A DNA stretch of 64,000 nt, from positions 868,001-932,000 of the forward strand of contig JAAXNY010000013.1 in NCBI GenBank assembly GCA_013420905.1. The letters run 5' to 3'. The translations under genes and the position numbers were made by a program. Shown one piece after another: positions 37,118 through 49,011 of the stretch. The notes below the pieces were generated by a model. It was not told the DNA's origin. It did not search any database and saw only the letters and a list, made by a program, of their open reading frames with translations. The DNA is from Collybia mongolica (Eukaryota > Basidiomycota > Agaricomycetes > Agaricales > Clitocybaceae). Every line of letters starts with the position of its first letter. Positions within the stretch are counted from its first letter, which is position 1.

Positions 37118-38540
37118 ATGGGTTGCTTCCAAGCCGCAGTGCACACCTTGCTTGCAGTATCCGCTTCAACCAACAACTAAAACGACCAATACATTGGCGG
37201 TTCGACCTGGACAGATAAAGAATCTCGTCACTTTTGGCGACAGCTATATTGACGTTGCTAACGTATGGGACGGTGGTGATCCCTGGCCTGTTTACACTGC
37301 AGTTTATACACATCTGGTCCCGCTCCCTCTTGCCCGCTCTGGTGCAACGTGTTCGAATAACATTACCTTCCGGCCTGTCCCATCACTCTTCGAAAGCCAA
37401 CCTCCAGAGTATTTCTCGCAGAAGGGATCTCTGCAACTGGTACCACAGGAAACAATTTACGCGTTGTGGATTGGCACAAATGATGTCGACGCAAATGTGC
37501 TGTTGACAGGAAACGACGATGCATCTATAGTAGATATATGGTCAACTGGGTTAAGGTTCTTTACAAGAGCGGCGTGAGGAATCTCATTCCAAATGTGAGT
37601 TTTCGAAGCCAATCTTGAGATCAACTGAGTCACTTAAGAGGTACCGCATTAACCAAATGATTCCACTTCACCGTTCCTATGTACTCACCGGACGCTTATC
37701 CAAACAAGTTTTGGGCGGATACACGAAATACGATAGGGTGGGGTGTGTTCATGACCGAGCTTGTGCTATCTGGGATTGCTATCACAAAACTGATGTTGGA
37801 AGCCCTTACCTCCACTTCCTGGAGCACATGTCGGTCATTAAGGAAGTAGCATTAAAACGTGATGGAAGACTGATACCTTACGGATCTGTTAGGTTTGTTT
37901 AATTCCCATGCCTTATTCACCGATATGTTCAAACGGCCGTCTCTTTAACTCAATGGCACCGCTCTATTGAATGTGACCGGTGCCATGAACTCATATGTAT
38001 TCGTACTGCAGGATCGACAGGGGATCGTGTTCTTGTTTCTGGGTCAGCGAGGGATAGTTACCTTTGGTTAGTGACACCTTGTTGAAAAATTAGGGATGCG
38101 AGTCGAGCTACCTGTGGTTGCCAACCGGTCAGGTTCGACGAATTACATCCCAGTAAGCAGGCAAACAGAATAATCGCGAGAGAAATGACATCATCAATCC
38201 AGGGAAAGAAGAACAGATGGACGACGTGGTTAAGTGGAAGGGGAAATTAGAAGTTCGCGAGTTTCTTATTTAGCAAAAGGGTACGGGTAAAGGTGAATTG
38301 TTTCGTGGTTTTCGCACTCCAATGCATGAACTGTCTCGCAGTGCGCGCGTTTCCCCGTTGCGTTGGGATCGAGGCCAGGCATTGGATATATAAAGATAGT
38401 TCCGTTCTTGCGTGTACTGTGCAGGATTTCCAATCAGCTCATAGCGGCCAAGTGCATCCGGGCCGGCATCGGTTTGTACTAGGCACGATTGTCGAGCTTT
38501 GGTTGTGCGATGGGGAATGATTGCGTTATAAAGCGCCAGC
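36795..38540 (+). repeat. Tandem duplication, left copy (dead GDSL esterase)
   Basis: Promoter, gene and downstream flank match the right copy at 38860-40500, with many substitutions and small indels. Borders are approximate because divergence is high. Confidence 0.7.
37118..38250 (+). pseudogene. Decayed GDSL/CE16-like esterase (left copy)
   Basis: Parallel to the intact gene at 39106-40237. The ATG opens MGCFQAAVHTLLAVSASTNN and meets an in-frame TAA at 37178-37180, just where the paralogue continues. The catalytic part resumes one frame over with QIKNLVTFGDSYIDV (GDSx block), PWPVYTAVYTHL, ATCSNNITFRP and YALWIGTNDVDAN. A further deletion near 37,530 and a 2-bp loss near 37,670 shift the frame again. 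The DELHPSKQANRIIARE block is still recognisable near 38,130. At least three independent breaks make it dead as a whole. An alternative start could only yield a fragment without a signal peptide. Confidence 0.85.
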
Positions 38541-39105
38541 ATAGTAATGGGGTTCAAACATGGTTAATACGCACTTTCATGTTGGTTAGAGAGTGGGCGG
38601 TGGGCTGGTGTGGTTGTACGACCTTTGACTGTGCACTAGTTATTTTCGCCACATGTTCCGGTAGTGAGAAGTCAAGACATAATCCAAAAATACGAGAAAT
38701 GTTCCCTAGCTGACAGCAGGTGATAAATTAAAACGCCGGGGAACCCAAATTTCTTTCTGAAAGAGCTCCAAAAAAAGCTCCCCGTGACCAAGGCAGAAGT
38801 AACTCAAGTCCCTCGCCACTGCCGAAGCAGAGACTACTATAGCAAGATTTTCTCAGAGCGGAGGTACTTCGGAGTGTCCCATACCCAAATGGCGAAGGAG
38901 GGCTTTACTCGCAGAGATATCCCCACATTACGACACCCATTCTTACGAGAAAGAGTTCTAACCCCGTCCAGGAACCGCGCAAAGGTTCCGCAAGACATGC
39001 AGTAATAAAGTCCTGAGAAATTTTAGTCAGAAGTCTATAGAAAATAAAATGAAGGTTGGAGCTCTGAAACAACCTTCGTTCCCTTGTTCCCTTTTTCCGA
39101 ATAAG
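38251..39105. other. Spacer between the two GDSL copies
   Basis: Downstream flank of the left copy and upstream flank of the right copy. No separate gene is supported. Confidence 0.45.
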
Positions 39106-40500
39106 ATGGGCTACTTCCGAGCCGTAAAATACGCCTTGCTTGCAGCATCCGCTTCAATTGTAACGACCAATGCTGTAGGTGTTCGACGTGGCCAGATAAA
39201 GAATCTTGTCACGTTTGGCGACAGCTACACCGACGTTGTTAATGTAGGAGACGGCGGTGTCGCTTGGCCAGTCTATGCTGCAGGTTACGCGCATCTGGAC
39301 TTGTTCCCTTTCGCCCGCTCTGGCGCAACATGTTCAAATAACATTACCTTCCGGCCTTTTCCATCAGTCTTTGAAAGTCAACTCCCCGCGTACTTTTTGC
39401 AGAAAAGTTCTCTGCGATTGGCGCCGCAGGAGACAATTTACACATTGTGGATTGGCACAAACGATGTTGGTGCGAACGCACTGTTGACGGGAAACAACGA
39501 TGCGTCTGTAGTTGACGTCAGCGTGTGCATGATAAATTGGGTTAAGGTTCTTTACGAGAGTGGTGCGAGGAATTTCTTATTTCAAAATGTGGGTTTTCAA
39601 AGGCCAACCCCGGGGTTGATTCAGTCGCCTGACTAGTGTTCTATTAACCAGATGATTCCGCTCCAAACTGTTCCTATGTACTCACCAAACTCATACCCAA
39701 ACAAGTTTTGGACGGACATACGAAACACGACAGAGTGGAGCGTCTTCATGACCGAGCTTGTGCTATCTGGCAATGCCATCACAAAATTAATGTTGGAGGC
39801 CCTTGCCCAAACGCTTCATGGGGCACATATTGGTCAGTAAAGAAATAGCATTGGAATGTGAAGATAGACTGATACCTCCCGGATTCAACAGGACTGTTTG
39901 ATTCCCATGCTTTATTCACCGACATGTTCAATAGGCCATCTCTGTATTTCAATGGCACCGCTCCGTTGAACGTGACAGGCGCCGTGAACTCGTGTGTGTT
40001 CGAGCTGCGCGGATCAACAGGGGATTGTGTCCTTGTTTCTGGGCCGGCGAGAGATAGCTTCCTTTGGTTAGTGATAGATTCTGAAGGGCCAGGTATACAG
40101 GTCGAGCTAATTATAATTGTCCATCGGTCAGGTTCGACGAATTACACCCTAGCGAGCAGGCAGATAGGATCGTCGCAAGAGAGGTAGCAGCTTCAATCCA
40201 AGGAAAGAAGAATCGGTGGACGATGTGGTTGAGTTGAAGAGGAGCTTAGAGGTTTGCGAATTTCCTCATTTTTTAGTATGTGGATTGAATGAAGGCGGAT
40301 ATAGGAAAAGCAAAGTATTAGTGGTGAACGCGTTGAGTTATGCAACAGCTTTGTTTCCAACTGCCCATCAGCTCATATCTAAGCATGTCTAAATATTAGA
40401 TATTTTAAATCTTATCTAATACCAACCTTTCGCCCCGCCAAGATCCACCATGAAAGTTGTGCGATTAGGAATGATTGCATATATTTCACATCATTAGATT
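38860..40500 (+). repeat. Tandem duplication, right copy (intact GDSL esterase)
   Basis: Partner of the unit at 36795-38540. Shared features run from the promoter blocks through the gene into a downstream flank with a common GTGCGAT...GGAATGATTGC motif. Borders are approximate. Confidence 0.7.
39106..40237 (+). CDS. Secreted GDSL esterase, CE16-like
   Basis: Exon 1 is 39106-39588. Exon 2 starts at 39652 (MIPLQTVPMYSPNSYPNKFW), and two more exons follow, the last giving FDELHPSEQADRIVARE. The start MGYFRAVKYALLAASASIVTTNA is a signal peptide; an in-frame ATG at 39049 would bury it, so 39106 is chosen. Block I is VTFGDSYTDVVNVGDGG (GDSx with the nucleophile Ser), block III is LWIGTNDVGANAL and block V is DELH with the catalytic Asp and His. 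Length and motifs fit fungal CE16 acetyl esterases, which remove acetyl groups from plant xylan oligomers outside the cell. The specific substrate is inferred. All exon joins keep frame. It is the live partner of the copy at 37118. Confidence 0.88.
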
Positions 40501-41537
40501 TAGCATAATATAGCAAGGACTTGAACTTGGTTGACGCGTATCGCTCCAATAATCACATCAGGCCGGCCTTCACACCATAACGACGAGGCGAGAGTGTAAT
40601 CGCCCGAGAACATAGCAAGGCTTTGACTTAGTAGGCCATGATGATTTTACAGTGTACTCGAATATGACAAGGTGTTGATAGGTCGAGAGGGTGGCTCGTG
40701 CACCAGATTTGACAGTATCAGATAGTTTTGGAGGCGCCGCCTGGTAATAAATAGCATCAAGTCTTTTGATACTTGGAGGCACAGGGAGTTGGGCAAGTCC
40801 GATTGTAATGACAGAAAAATTGTCGAGCTTAACTTGCCGACGAGTGAGCCTGGTTTCACGAAGGCGGAGGCGATGTAAGGAAGATATGCTGTGGACGATT
40901 TGTCAAACGTTTGGCCAAAAGGAACTGTCGAACATATAATGAATCGGACTGGATGACATGAAGGGAACTGCGGATTGTAATGTCAGGAAACCATGATGCG
41001 GATTTGTGGATTGATATAAAGATAAATTCAGTTGGGTCCTCAAAAGATGGTTTATAATCTCACCTTATAGCCGTTATATTAGAATCCACATGCTCCTCCA
41101 TAGCCAATCTCAAAGTTCGAGTTATATCACTGATTAATCCATCAAAACGGGGCTAAGAACAGTTTGAGATTGAAAACCCAATTACTCGAGGCTCAAATGC
41201 AGCAAAAATGGAGTTTCAAGCTGCTATAGAGGCGAAAGTATAAGTATTGACATGCCTGTAAGTAATTCACTCTATCTGGGCATAACGTGCATTACGGGTC
41301 CACATGTAACGAACCCGAAATTGGCGTGTCACCCCACGGTCACATTCAAATCGTATGTCACACTCACGCCTCTTTCTCTGAGCACCATCATCCGCGAATC
41401 ATTATTCTCCCCATTTTGGCGTTGAGCAAACATAACCATCCTTGAATGACACGACAGATCATACTTAAGGCGCAAGGAGTCCCTCACAGGTACACGGGCG
41501 TCCCACCAGATTTTTATCTCAAATACTCTCTCCAGCC
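40238..41537. other. Intergenic, no supported gene
   Basis: About 1.3 kb, AT-rich in the first half. Only short frames without domains. The right end should hold the promoter of the F-box gene. Confidence 0.4.
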
Positions 41538-43028
41538 ATGGATCTTCCTGGAGATATATGGAGCCTTATCGCAACGCACTTAGCCCCAGAGGACTTAACA
41601 GCATTGATCGAAGTCAATCGCTCATTCTTTTATGCTGCGCTGAACGCGCGATACCGCCATATTGTATTTCATTCAAGGAGCAGGAAAGAGCTTTGTGACT
41701 TCACCAGGCTTCAGTAAGTCGACAGTTTTCCTTTAGTTTCCATATGGTATACTTATGTGCGTTCGATGCAGGGATCCGTTTATCGCGTCGCGCGTCCGAA
41801 CACTATTCCTTGTGCCGACGTGTTTTATCCCAAAACCATCCGACACGCCACCTAGAGTCGTCACCAAATTCACACAGGCGGTCAAGAATTTTATTTGGGC
41901 CAACAATCCTCGAGTCATTGGTTTCGGGACTCCCTATAACGTTGCTAAAAAGATGGATAGCATCTTTAGGAACTTGAAATGCTTGGACGAACTTGTGCTG
42001 TCTTGCCGCGATAGATGGGCCGCCTTTCCAACAGCGCGCATCATCGTGAATTTCGCATGGTCCAGGTTGGGATCCAATATACATACCCTTACGTTAGATA
42101 TGTCGTCCCTGGCACTCGAACATGCTCTATCGCCATCGCTCGTTTTCCCGAGGTTGGAAGCTTTGACTCTGAAGTCGTATCGATCCTACTTCAGTACAGA
42201 CGCAGATATCCTCCGAATACTATCGTCGATTTCACTCCCGTTTACCACCAATCACCGTCAAACCCTGCGATACTTCACCTTGATCGATCGGAGCATTAAT
42301 GGTTTGGACTTTTCGCCTTTCTTGCGCGATTTAGGGTATTTCCCTCATCTCAAATGCGTAGACGTCTCGATCTCCTTGAATAGGGCTGCACAGGGCCTTT
42401 GGTACTTCCTTGGCTTGCACTCGAGCAGGCTCGAAATCCTCGGCCTTTCACACTATCAATTAGCAGAACCCCCGTTATATGATGGTCCGGCGTTAGCAGC
42501 GCTTAAGATACTCAGTCTCCGCCTCACCGTTTACACCACGGATTTCTTAGTTTCCTTGCAGCGAGGGAATTCTATCGAAACACTCAAGCTTCATTCATTT
42601 ACTTACCGTCACTCAAAAGTGCCCCAGATCTTGGACGTTTTTGCTAGTCATCAAATGAGATCTCTCTCGATTGAGCTTGACTTTCTCAGTCCACAGGTGG
42701 TCGATCTTATATCTGAAAGCTTTCCCAATCTGTGTACGTTGTTCCTTCGAATCGGCGGCTATACAGCTTCGGGGGACAGTCAACGCGATTCTTCGCAGGG
42801 AGAACTTCAGGTAAGATTTCTTCCAGCCAAACGCACTACCCCCAGACTCTGACTTGTGTCTAGTATTGCGAAGCAATGACGAAGATGGATTATTCTCACT
42901 GGCAACCGCTTGTCTTCGACCTTGAAGCTTATAGATCTCGCTCAACGAGTTGTGCCGCTGCACTCAAGAAACTGTTTCCACGAATCAGAGTGAAAGACTG
43001 CCTGGTCGAGCGTGGGGTTTGGGATTAA
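41538..43028 (+). CDS. F-box protein with LRR-like body
   Basis: Exons 41538-41713, 41772-42810 and 42864-43028, all GT...AG; about 459 residues. The N-terminus is a clear F-box: MDLPGDIWSLIATHLAPEDLTALIEVNRSF then AALNARYRHIVFHS. The rest holds irregular leucine-rich segments (LKCLDELVLSCR, FPRLEALTLKSY, FPHLKCVDVSISLN, SRLEILGLSHYQL, ALKILSLRLTV). It should act as an SCF receptor with an unknown target. It differs in sequence from the F-box gene at the left end of the window. No damage is seen. Confidence 0.85.
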
Positions 43029-43582
43029 AAAATGCCTTGGCAGCCGCCTAAAAGGGCTCGAGGTGGGGTCGATGTAGCAGCTGCTAGGTATGCGTGAAGT
43101 CTATACTACGTAGTCATTTAGGCCAATTGCCTTTGGTGTTTATAATAAAGTTCGTGTGGGGTGGCCGTCGAAGCGCTGCGCTTCGGCATCTTGGTGGGCT
43201 ATGTTCACTTGGTATTGGGAGAGAGAGTCTGAAAGCACGCCCACCTACCCCTCCTCCCCCCTCCAAACATAATTGGTGCCATTGTTGAATAGAATGAAAT
43301 GCACTGTCTAATATTCAAGTCGGGGTTCTATACCTTCGAACGTAAGGTAATGCGTACTTCTAAGGGACTGGGGGCCTAGGTTTCCCGAGTTCAAACTCAT
43401 TCAAGTTGGCACACTGGGAATAATGAGAAAAAATTCCGTATTGATGGTGTCTACAGATGTAATGATGTAAATGAATATCTACAATGTGAAGTGTCCTAGA
43501 TGAATATAGATAATGATAAAAATATATGCAAGGTGATGGTGATGCTAAAAATACAGTTGATGAAAAAATGTGCAGATTAGAA
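43029..43582. other. Convergent 3' region
   Basis: About 550 bp between the convergent F-box and C2H2 genes. No coding region is supported. Confidence 0.4.
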
Positions 43583-44796
43583 CTAACACATAGAAACGGC
43601 CGGGCCAGTGGGCATGGAAAGTGGGCCAGGAAACAGAAAGTCAAGCATTTCATTCGGTTCGGGGACCGATGAATCGTAGAACGAGAAGTCAGAAGGAGGA
43701 GAGGGGGAGGGGGTGTAGTAGGACAGCGATTCATCGAAGGATACGGGGGATCCAAAAGTGAAATCCCAGCTTAGAGAGGAAGGGATCTCGGGGGCGGAAA
43801 GTTCCTGACCCCCCAAGGTTTCCCATGAAATGTGACTGGATTTAGATCCCTCTCCTTCTGGCTGATACAGGAATTCGAGGTCCTTCGACATGAAGGGGGG
43901 TTCCAGGAGAAGGTTCTCGTAGGAGGCCTGCGGTAGGCGGTCAAAGAAGTCCTGCAAGCCTGATGAGCGAGAAACGGGGAGTTCTAGGGAACCTCCAGCA
44001 CCGACGCCGGTCGAAAGGTGGCGGGGGTTGTGTTCGGAGGGTAGCGCGCTGATGAAAGGCTCGGACGAGGCAAGAAATTCAGAGGTGGAAGGGCACGTCT
44101 TGTCCCAAGCATATGAGAAGGTATCGCATGCGTTGTCAGCGTTAGGCTGGGGGGCAGGGAAACACTGCTCGTAGAGCGATGAAATATCGAACGCTTTGTC
44201 CTCGATCTGGGGCGACATGGAAGGTGTTGACGCGAAGGACGCGTTCGAAAAAGCTTCTGATGATTCACGGGCGTATGGGGCATGGCGCCTGGATTGCTTA
44301 GTCTTGCCAGCAACGTTACGCTCCTTGGGCACGTAACCGTGAATGCGTTTCCTGTGTCTGGTGAGGGATCCGGGGTCTGATGTTGTGTAATCACAATCAG
44401 GACAGCTCTTAGGCTTTTCGCCGGTACTAAGGGTGTTTCATTAGACGAAGTTCGGATAGTCGCAATGTAAGACGGTACTCACTGAGTCCTGAAATGTGTC
44501 GCAACGTTAGACTTCTGCAGGTTTTGATACTCGCATCCAGGAAAGTGGCATTTGTGCATACTAAGAGTTGACCGTTTAGTAAGAGAGTGTAATCGTAATT
44601 AAAAGCAATACTCACAGCTCTGCCTTGTTTATAGTATGGAGTCTGTTATGACGGGGTATGTCAGACTTGTAGCGGATGACTTTCCCGCAAACATTGCAGG
44701 GCTCTGTGTTGATATCTTTCTGCAAGGGGGAAGAAAATATTAGATGATGTATCATATGCCGGGCGCGGGAAGAACACTGACCTCAGATCGAGGCAT
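43583..44796 (-). CDS. C2H2 zinc-finger transcription factor, three fingers
   Basis: The start is MPRSE at 44796, followed by a donor. Later exons encode three fingers: CNVCGKVIRYKSDIPRHNRLH, then CHFPGCEYQNLQKSNVATHFRTH, then CPDCDYTTSDPGSLTRHRKRIH. Each finger lies on its own exon or junction. After the fingers comes a basic stretch (AGKTKQSRRHAPY) and a long acidic, Ser/Pro-rich tail (for example SLSYYTPSPSPPSDFSFYD), which looks like an activation domain, ending VSMC at 43583. It should be a nuclear sequence-specific regulator. The finger order and the RxHG end closely match the other C2H2 gene at 47197, so the two are paralogues in local cluster form. Confidence 0.88.
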
Positions 44797-45550
44797 CTTT
44801 GCTAAGAAGTGGAGCGGTGAGGCTTGTTGCGCGGGATGGGATATTAATTACTAGAATGAGGAGGGGCGGGGCGCCTCCGGATGATGAAACGCCCACAATC
44901 GAACCCCTCCTTTTAAACCATCCCGACACAGGAACTTTGCCCTCGAGGAGGAGGATTGGTTTTCTCCACTTTTTGGATTTCTACCTATTAAGGCAGTTTT
45001 TTGGGCGGTGAGTGGCGCAATCGGCTCATTGAGGTAACTACGGGACCAAGCGTTGCTGATTGAGCCACCCGCTTAGAGAATAAGGCAATATATGCTGGAT
45101 TGGCCAAGACACACAAATGAAAAACGCCTTTTAAGGAAGTTCTTGAGCATACACAATAGGTCGAGCCCGCACATGGCCATCATCCTCGCAGTGGCTCGAT
45201 TCCAGATAAATGGGGACATTGATCAAAATAACGATTTATGGCCGAATCGGAGACCTTCCGGTGTGCCGCGCCAGTCATTTTGGGTGCAGATACTGCAAGT
45301 ATCAGTCGAGCTATGGAGTACTTTATCTGAAAGTAACGCTTACATTCGAGTTGGCGTTAATCTCTTCAGCACACTCAGTAGGTTGTGAAGATGCGTGTCA
45401 GAACAATAAGCTCACAATGTCCCGAAATTTAGGTTCGCGTTATGTTGACTTGTTTGGTCATTTTCGTATCGCTCTGCCACCTACTGATTCGAGCTAGAAT
45501 ATACCAACTATCGTTAGGCCAGAATTGAGCGCTGAGAGCCGAGCCCAGAG
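44797..45550. other. Divergent intergenic region
   Basis: About 750 bp upstream of both the C2H2 gene (-) and the ankyrin gene (+). Short frames only; no supported gene. Confidence 0.4.
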
Positions 45551-46738
45551 ATGACAATGTTTGAATCCCCTCGTGCGTTCTGCCCTTGGACCAATGGCGA
45601 TCTTTTCGTGGATGAATTGTTTTGGGCTGATCCATGGCATGGCACAGGCTTGACTGGTAGCGCTTACTATTCGGTTCGGAACGACGGAGTCCCTCTTATC
45701 ATCGCCGTTCAACAAAACGACTTGGAACGTATCCAACAGCAGATTGCGGATGGAGCAGACGTACAAGCTGTTGGGCTGGATGGGGAGACCGCCTTACATA
45801 TGGCGGCCGCGCTGGGGCATACACATGCTATCACTGTACTCCTTGGAGCAAATGCAGTTGTGGATGCCCAAACATACGACGGGTGCACACCTCTCGTTCA
45901 TTGTGCGCGATTCTGTCCTCATCACCTTTCTGTTGCCACCGCGGGTTTGTTGCTGTCTGCGGGTGCGAATCCTATGAAGACGGTTACGCAGGATCTAGTC
46001 GCTTTGCCACCACTAGCGTACGCAATCCGTTCGAATAATATCACATTGGTTGAATAACTAACACCCATCACGGACCTCAGCTATGTTGCAAGCGTTGGTC
46101 GCAACTCGTCTGAAAGTGCGAGAGAGTCTCTTATCCTTGCATCCAATATAGGCGATACAACAATCTTTGATCACCTTCTCTCTCGGGGGATGCCCATTCG
46201 GTCCTGGGCTCTCTTCCATGCCACACATCCTGCCACATTCGACGCTGTTGTCAGAGCGGTCCCAGTTGGACAAGAAGAACTACAAATGCTTGCTCCACAA
46301 TTGCTTTATTCCGCGCGTTCATTTCGCCCCTCCGCGGCGTTTGTCGCCATCAACTCCTTCTCATCCTTTGGCTCATATTTGACCTTACTTGCTGCGAAAC
46401 TGTTTGCTACGTATAACGTTGATCCGAACGCAAAGGAATTGCATCTTGCTATAATTTATTGTGGCGATGTGAGTCTTATCCATCTTGCCATCCGACACGG
46501 TTTCGATATCACAATACTCTCGGATATTGAGATGAAACTTAGCATTCGAAATAAACCTTTCAGCTTCCAAGCGCTTATTCGACATCTGCGTGCCATCCAA
46601 TACGTTGGTCAGTATCCGTATATTCGCCCACAATCAATTACTAATAATTTCGGGTCTGAAGATATTACCCTACTCGAAACTCATAAGACTTCCAGACAAT
46701 ATCAATGTCTTCACTTGCAATGTTACTCTCCATAAAGT
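45551..46738 (+). pseudogene. Ankyrin-repeat protein gene with one in-frame TAA
   Basis: From the ATG at 45551 a single frame runs to a stop just after QCYSP near 46738, interrupted only by TAA at 46055-46057. Before it are ankyrin repeats: DGETALHMAAALGHTHAITVLLGANA, then DGCTPLVHCARF and SVATAGLLLSAGANP. After it the frame continues without shift: LTPITDLSYVASVGRN, ESLILASNIGDTTIFDHLLSRG, LHLAIIYCGDVSLIHLAIRHG. The codon after the stop is CTA. No GT...AG pair can remove the stop. It is either a recent nonsense mutation (Tyr or Glu to stop would do) or a readthrough site. Without readthrough the product is 168 residues. Ankyrin proteins bind partners; no enzyme domain is present. Confidence 0.75.
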
Positions 46739-47196
46739 ATTCCATATAAAGGCCAAACACATTAAGAACGCGAAATGGCCCTTCAGCTTAATAAGCACTG
46801 TGACACTCGAAAGGAGATTTGCCGTAGGCCACTGTTGCAACGGTTGCCTTTCGGCTCGGATATCGGGATTTGGGCAAAGCGTTCAAGAAGGTCAAAGCTG
46901 GCCAAGGCAGGATGGCCCAATTTCTAGCTTTGGCACGCCCTACGCTTTCGCAAACGCCTCTTCTTTCTGTGCCTATGGTTACGGCCAAAGCATTTTCACA
47001 AACCGGGCTGGTCTTACTACCCAAGCAATATACCTTTGTCTTTATTCTGCTGTCGACGTCCATGGTTTCAGAGTCCTCCTCCCATGCCTAACCCTTTATC
47101 TTGCTAAAGCGGGTGAAGGTGGCAGAGGTATAAATGTTGATCGCCATTTTTACTACCTAATAACCTTCACCTTGATTTGCTCGTCTTCATTCACTC
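46739..47196. other. Intergenic upstream of the second C2H2 gene
   Basis: About 450 bp; should hold its promoter. No coding region is supported. Confidence 0.4.
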
Positions 47197-47937
47197 ATGT
47201 CAAAGTTACCCAACTACATGCAGCGGCGTGGCCCATTCGATCGAGCCCCGGAACCTGTAAGTCATTTGCGGGTTTGAAGGCCCTCTACTTATAACTGTAC
47301 TATTGTTCTCCAGACTTTCGAGTGCCGTTATGGTTGTGGTGCCGCCTTTTCTCTCGAATCGTCCCTCAAAGCACACGAAGGTTTCCATACACGACCGTAC
47401 GTACCATTCTTTTCTCCCTAATAATTCTTTCCCAACCTACGCCGCACAGAGAACTTCGATGTCCTTACTACCAAGATTGCAAATACTCGACCTTCTCCGA
47501 CAAAAAGCTCCACGACCATGTCGAGTCTTTTCAGTATGTCCGAATGAATGGCGAGATTCTATATTCCTAATATTCTGGTTAATGTTCCCAGTTACAACAC
47601 GAATCGACACAAGTGTCCTACTTGTGCCTTTGCTGGTCCTACTTCGAATTCATTGACGAGGCATCGGAGAATCAAACATGGGATCATACCAGGCGCTATT
47701 CAAGCCAAAGATTATACGTCAACTACACATAGCTCCAAGAAACAAACTTTAACCTCCCGCCCTGGTCCTCCGCCCGCTAATGTACATGTACTCCCGGAAA
47801 AGAAGTCGACTGGCAACGGCCCTTCAGTGCTGCACGTCGCTCCCGATCGCGCAACGGGAGTTGCACTTTACCCTCCGCCAATTCGGGTCTTGGAAAATGA
47901 CATCGTAGACTGGCCCACAGCACCGCCCCGCAAGTAA
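47197..47937 (+). CDS. C2H2 zinc-finger protein, three fingers
   Basis: Exon 1 is 47197-47256 (MSKLPNYMQRRGPFDRAPEP). Exon 2 starts at 47314 and two more exons follow with canonical borders. Fingers: CRYGCGAAFSLESSLKAHEGFH, then CPYYQDCKYSTFSDKKLHDHVESFH (wider first spacing), then CPTCAFAGPTSNSLTRHRRIKH. A Pro/Lys-rich tail of about 85 residues follows and ends APPRK. It is shorter than the paralogue at 43583 and lacks its acidic activation tail, so it may repress or act as a cofactor; that is inference. All zinc ligands are present. Confidence 0.85.
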
Positions 47938-48090
47938 TTAACGTATGATCAATCCATTATTTACACTATGCCCACGGTCTATGCCTATGCCTATGCTCGT
48001 ACTTATCCATATGCCATCCTTCTATTTCAGACGTATTTACATTACATTGTGAAAGAATAATTGTCTTGCAATTCGAATTTAGCATCCATT

Positions 48091-49011
48091 TTAATGACGC
48101 CACCCAACCTCATGTCCATTCTCCATCATGGGCTCGACGAACCCACGGAAAGACCATGGACGCTCTTCTGCAACATCGCCTTCTCCACGATCCTCCTGGT
48201 CTTGTGACCACCTCATCCCATACCCTTCCGCAACTCTGACTTCATATACCAGTATCTGATGAGGAAGCCAGTGCAAATTCCTCCACGTCGCACCGTTCAT
48301 TACTTTCCAGAACAACACGAGCGCCCTTTCGTTGATGGCGGCAACCGGCCCAGAGGGGGTCCCCCACCAGCCTGCACTCGCTTTCCTTCGTCTTTCTTCC
48401 TCATCATGTGATCCTTGTGGCTGGGAGTTGGATCTGTGCGAGTGCTTGGACCAAGCTCGAGCCCCAGCAGTAAGTTCAGCTTTGTTGGGGACCAGATACG
48501 CAGCGAGGCATTTCTCGACAGACGGTGGGGAGGAACCAAGGGCAGATCCCACAGTATACGCCATGCCATGGGACAAATGTATAAATAATGGGGAATCTGG
48601 GATAGCCCTTGTATCATCGCGCGTCGCGAGCTCTGAAACCATGCGAAGAATTTCAGAGACTTTAGCCCGTTCGTTCACGGCAGACGGCAGCTCTTCCATC
48701 GCAAAACAATGTGGGTTTTTAATCGGTTCCATGATCGGGTTATTATTGGGTAGGGAGAAAACAGAAATGGGAGGCGCAGTAAGATTGGGTTGTACAGTGC
48801 AAACTTACGAGGGAAAGCACTGTTCAGAGAAAGGCGAGGCGAGACTATGCTCATACACTCTCACTACCCAGGTGAATCCTTTCTTGTCACTAAACCCCCC
48901 AAGGTATGCACTTCCTCGGCGAGATTCGAGGATGGACCAGGTAAGTTGTCGCGGTTGAGGGATTGAGCCTCCAACTTCCGATCGAGGGCTCGAGTCTGAT
49001 CTCGCGGGCAC
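48091..49011 (-). CDS. Conserved basidiomycete protein of unknown function
   Basis: The main exon (48091 to about 48700) encodes ELPSAVNERAKVSEILRMVSELATRDDTRAIPD, SALGSSPPSVEKCLAAYLVPNKAELTAG, WWGTPSGPVAAINERALVLFWKVMNGATWRN and a C-terminus of SFRGFVEPMMENGHEVGWRH. An upstream block (48805-49011) gives LTWSILESRRGSAYLGGFSDKKGFTWVVRVYEHSLASPFSEQCF and ends at a good donor (GTAAGT). That block looks like the true N-terminus. The phases of the visible donor and the best acceptors do not match, so the exact join is unresolved or one indel is present. An internal ATG at 48732 would give a 213-residue product. I recall similar proteins in Agaricomycetes without assigned function. Confidence 0.65.

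Noticed and set aside
46055..46057. Intron across the ankyrin stop codon
   Set aside because: No GT...AG pair nearby removes the stop while keeping the frame that is open on both sides.
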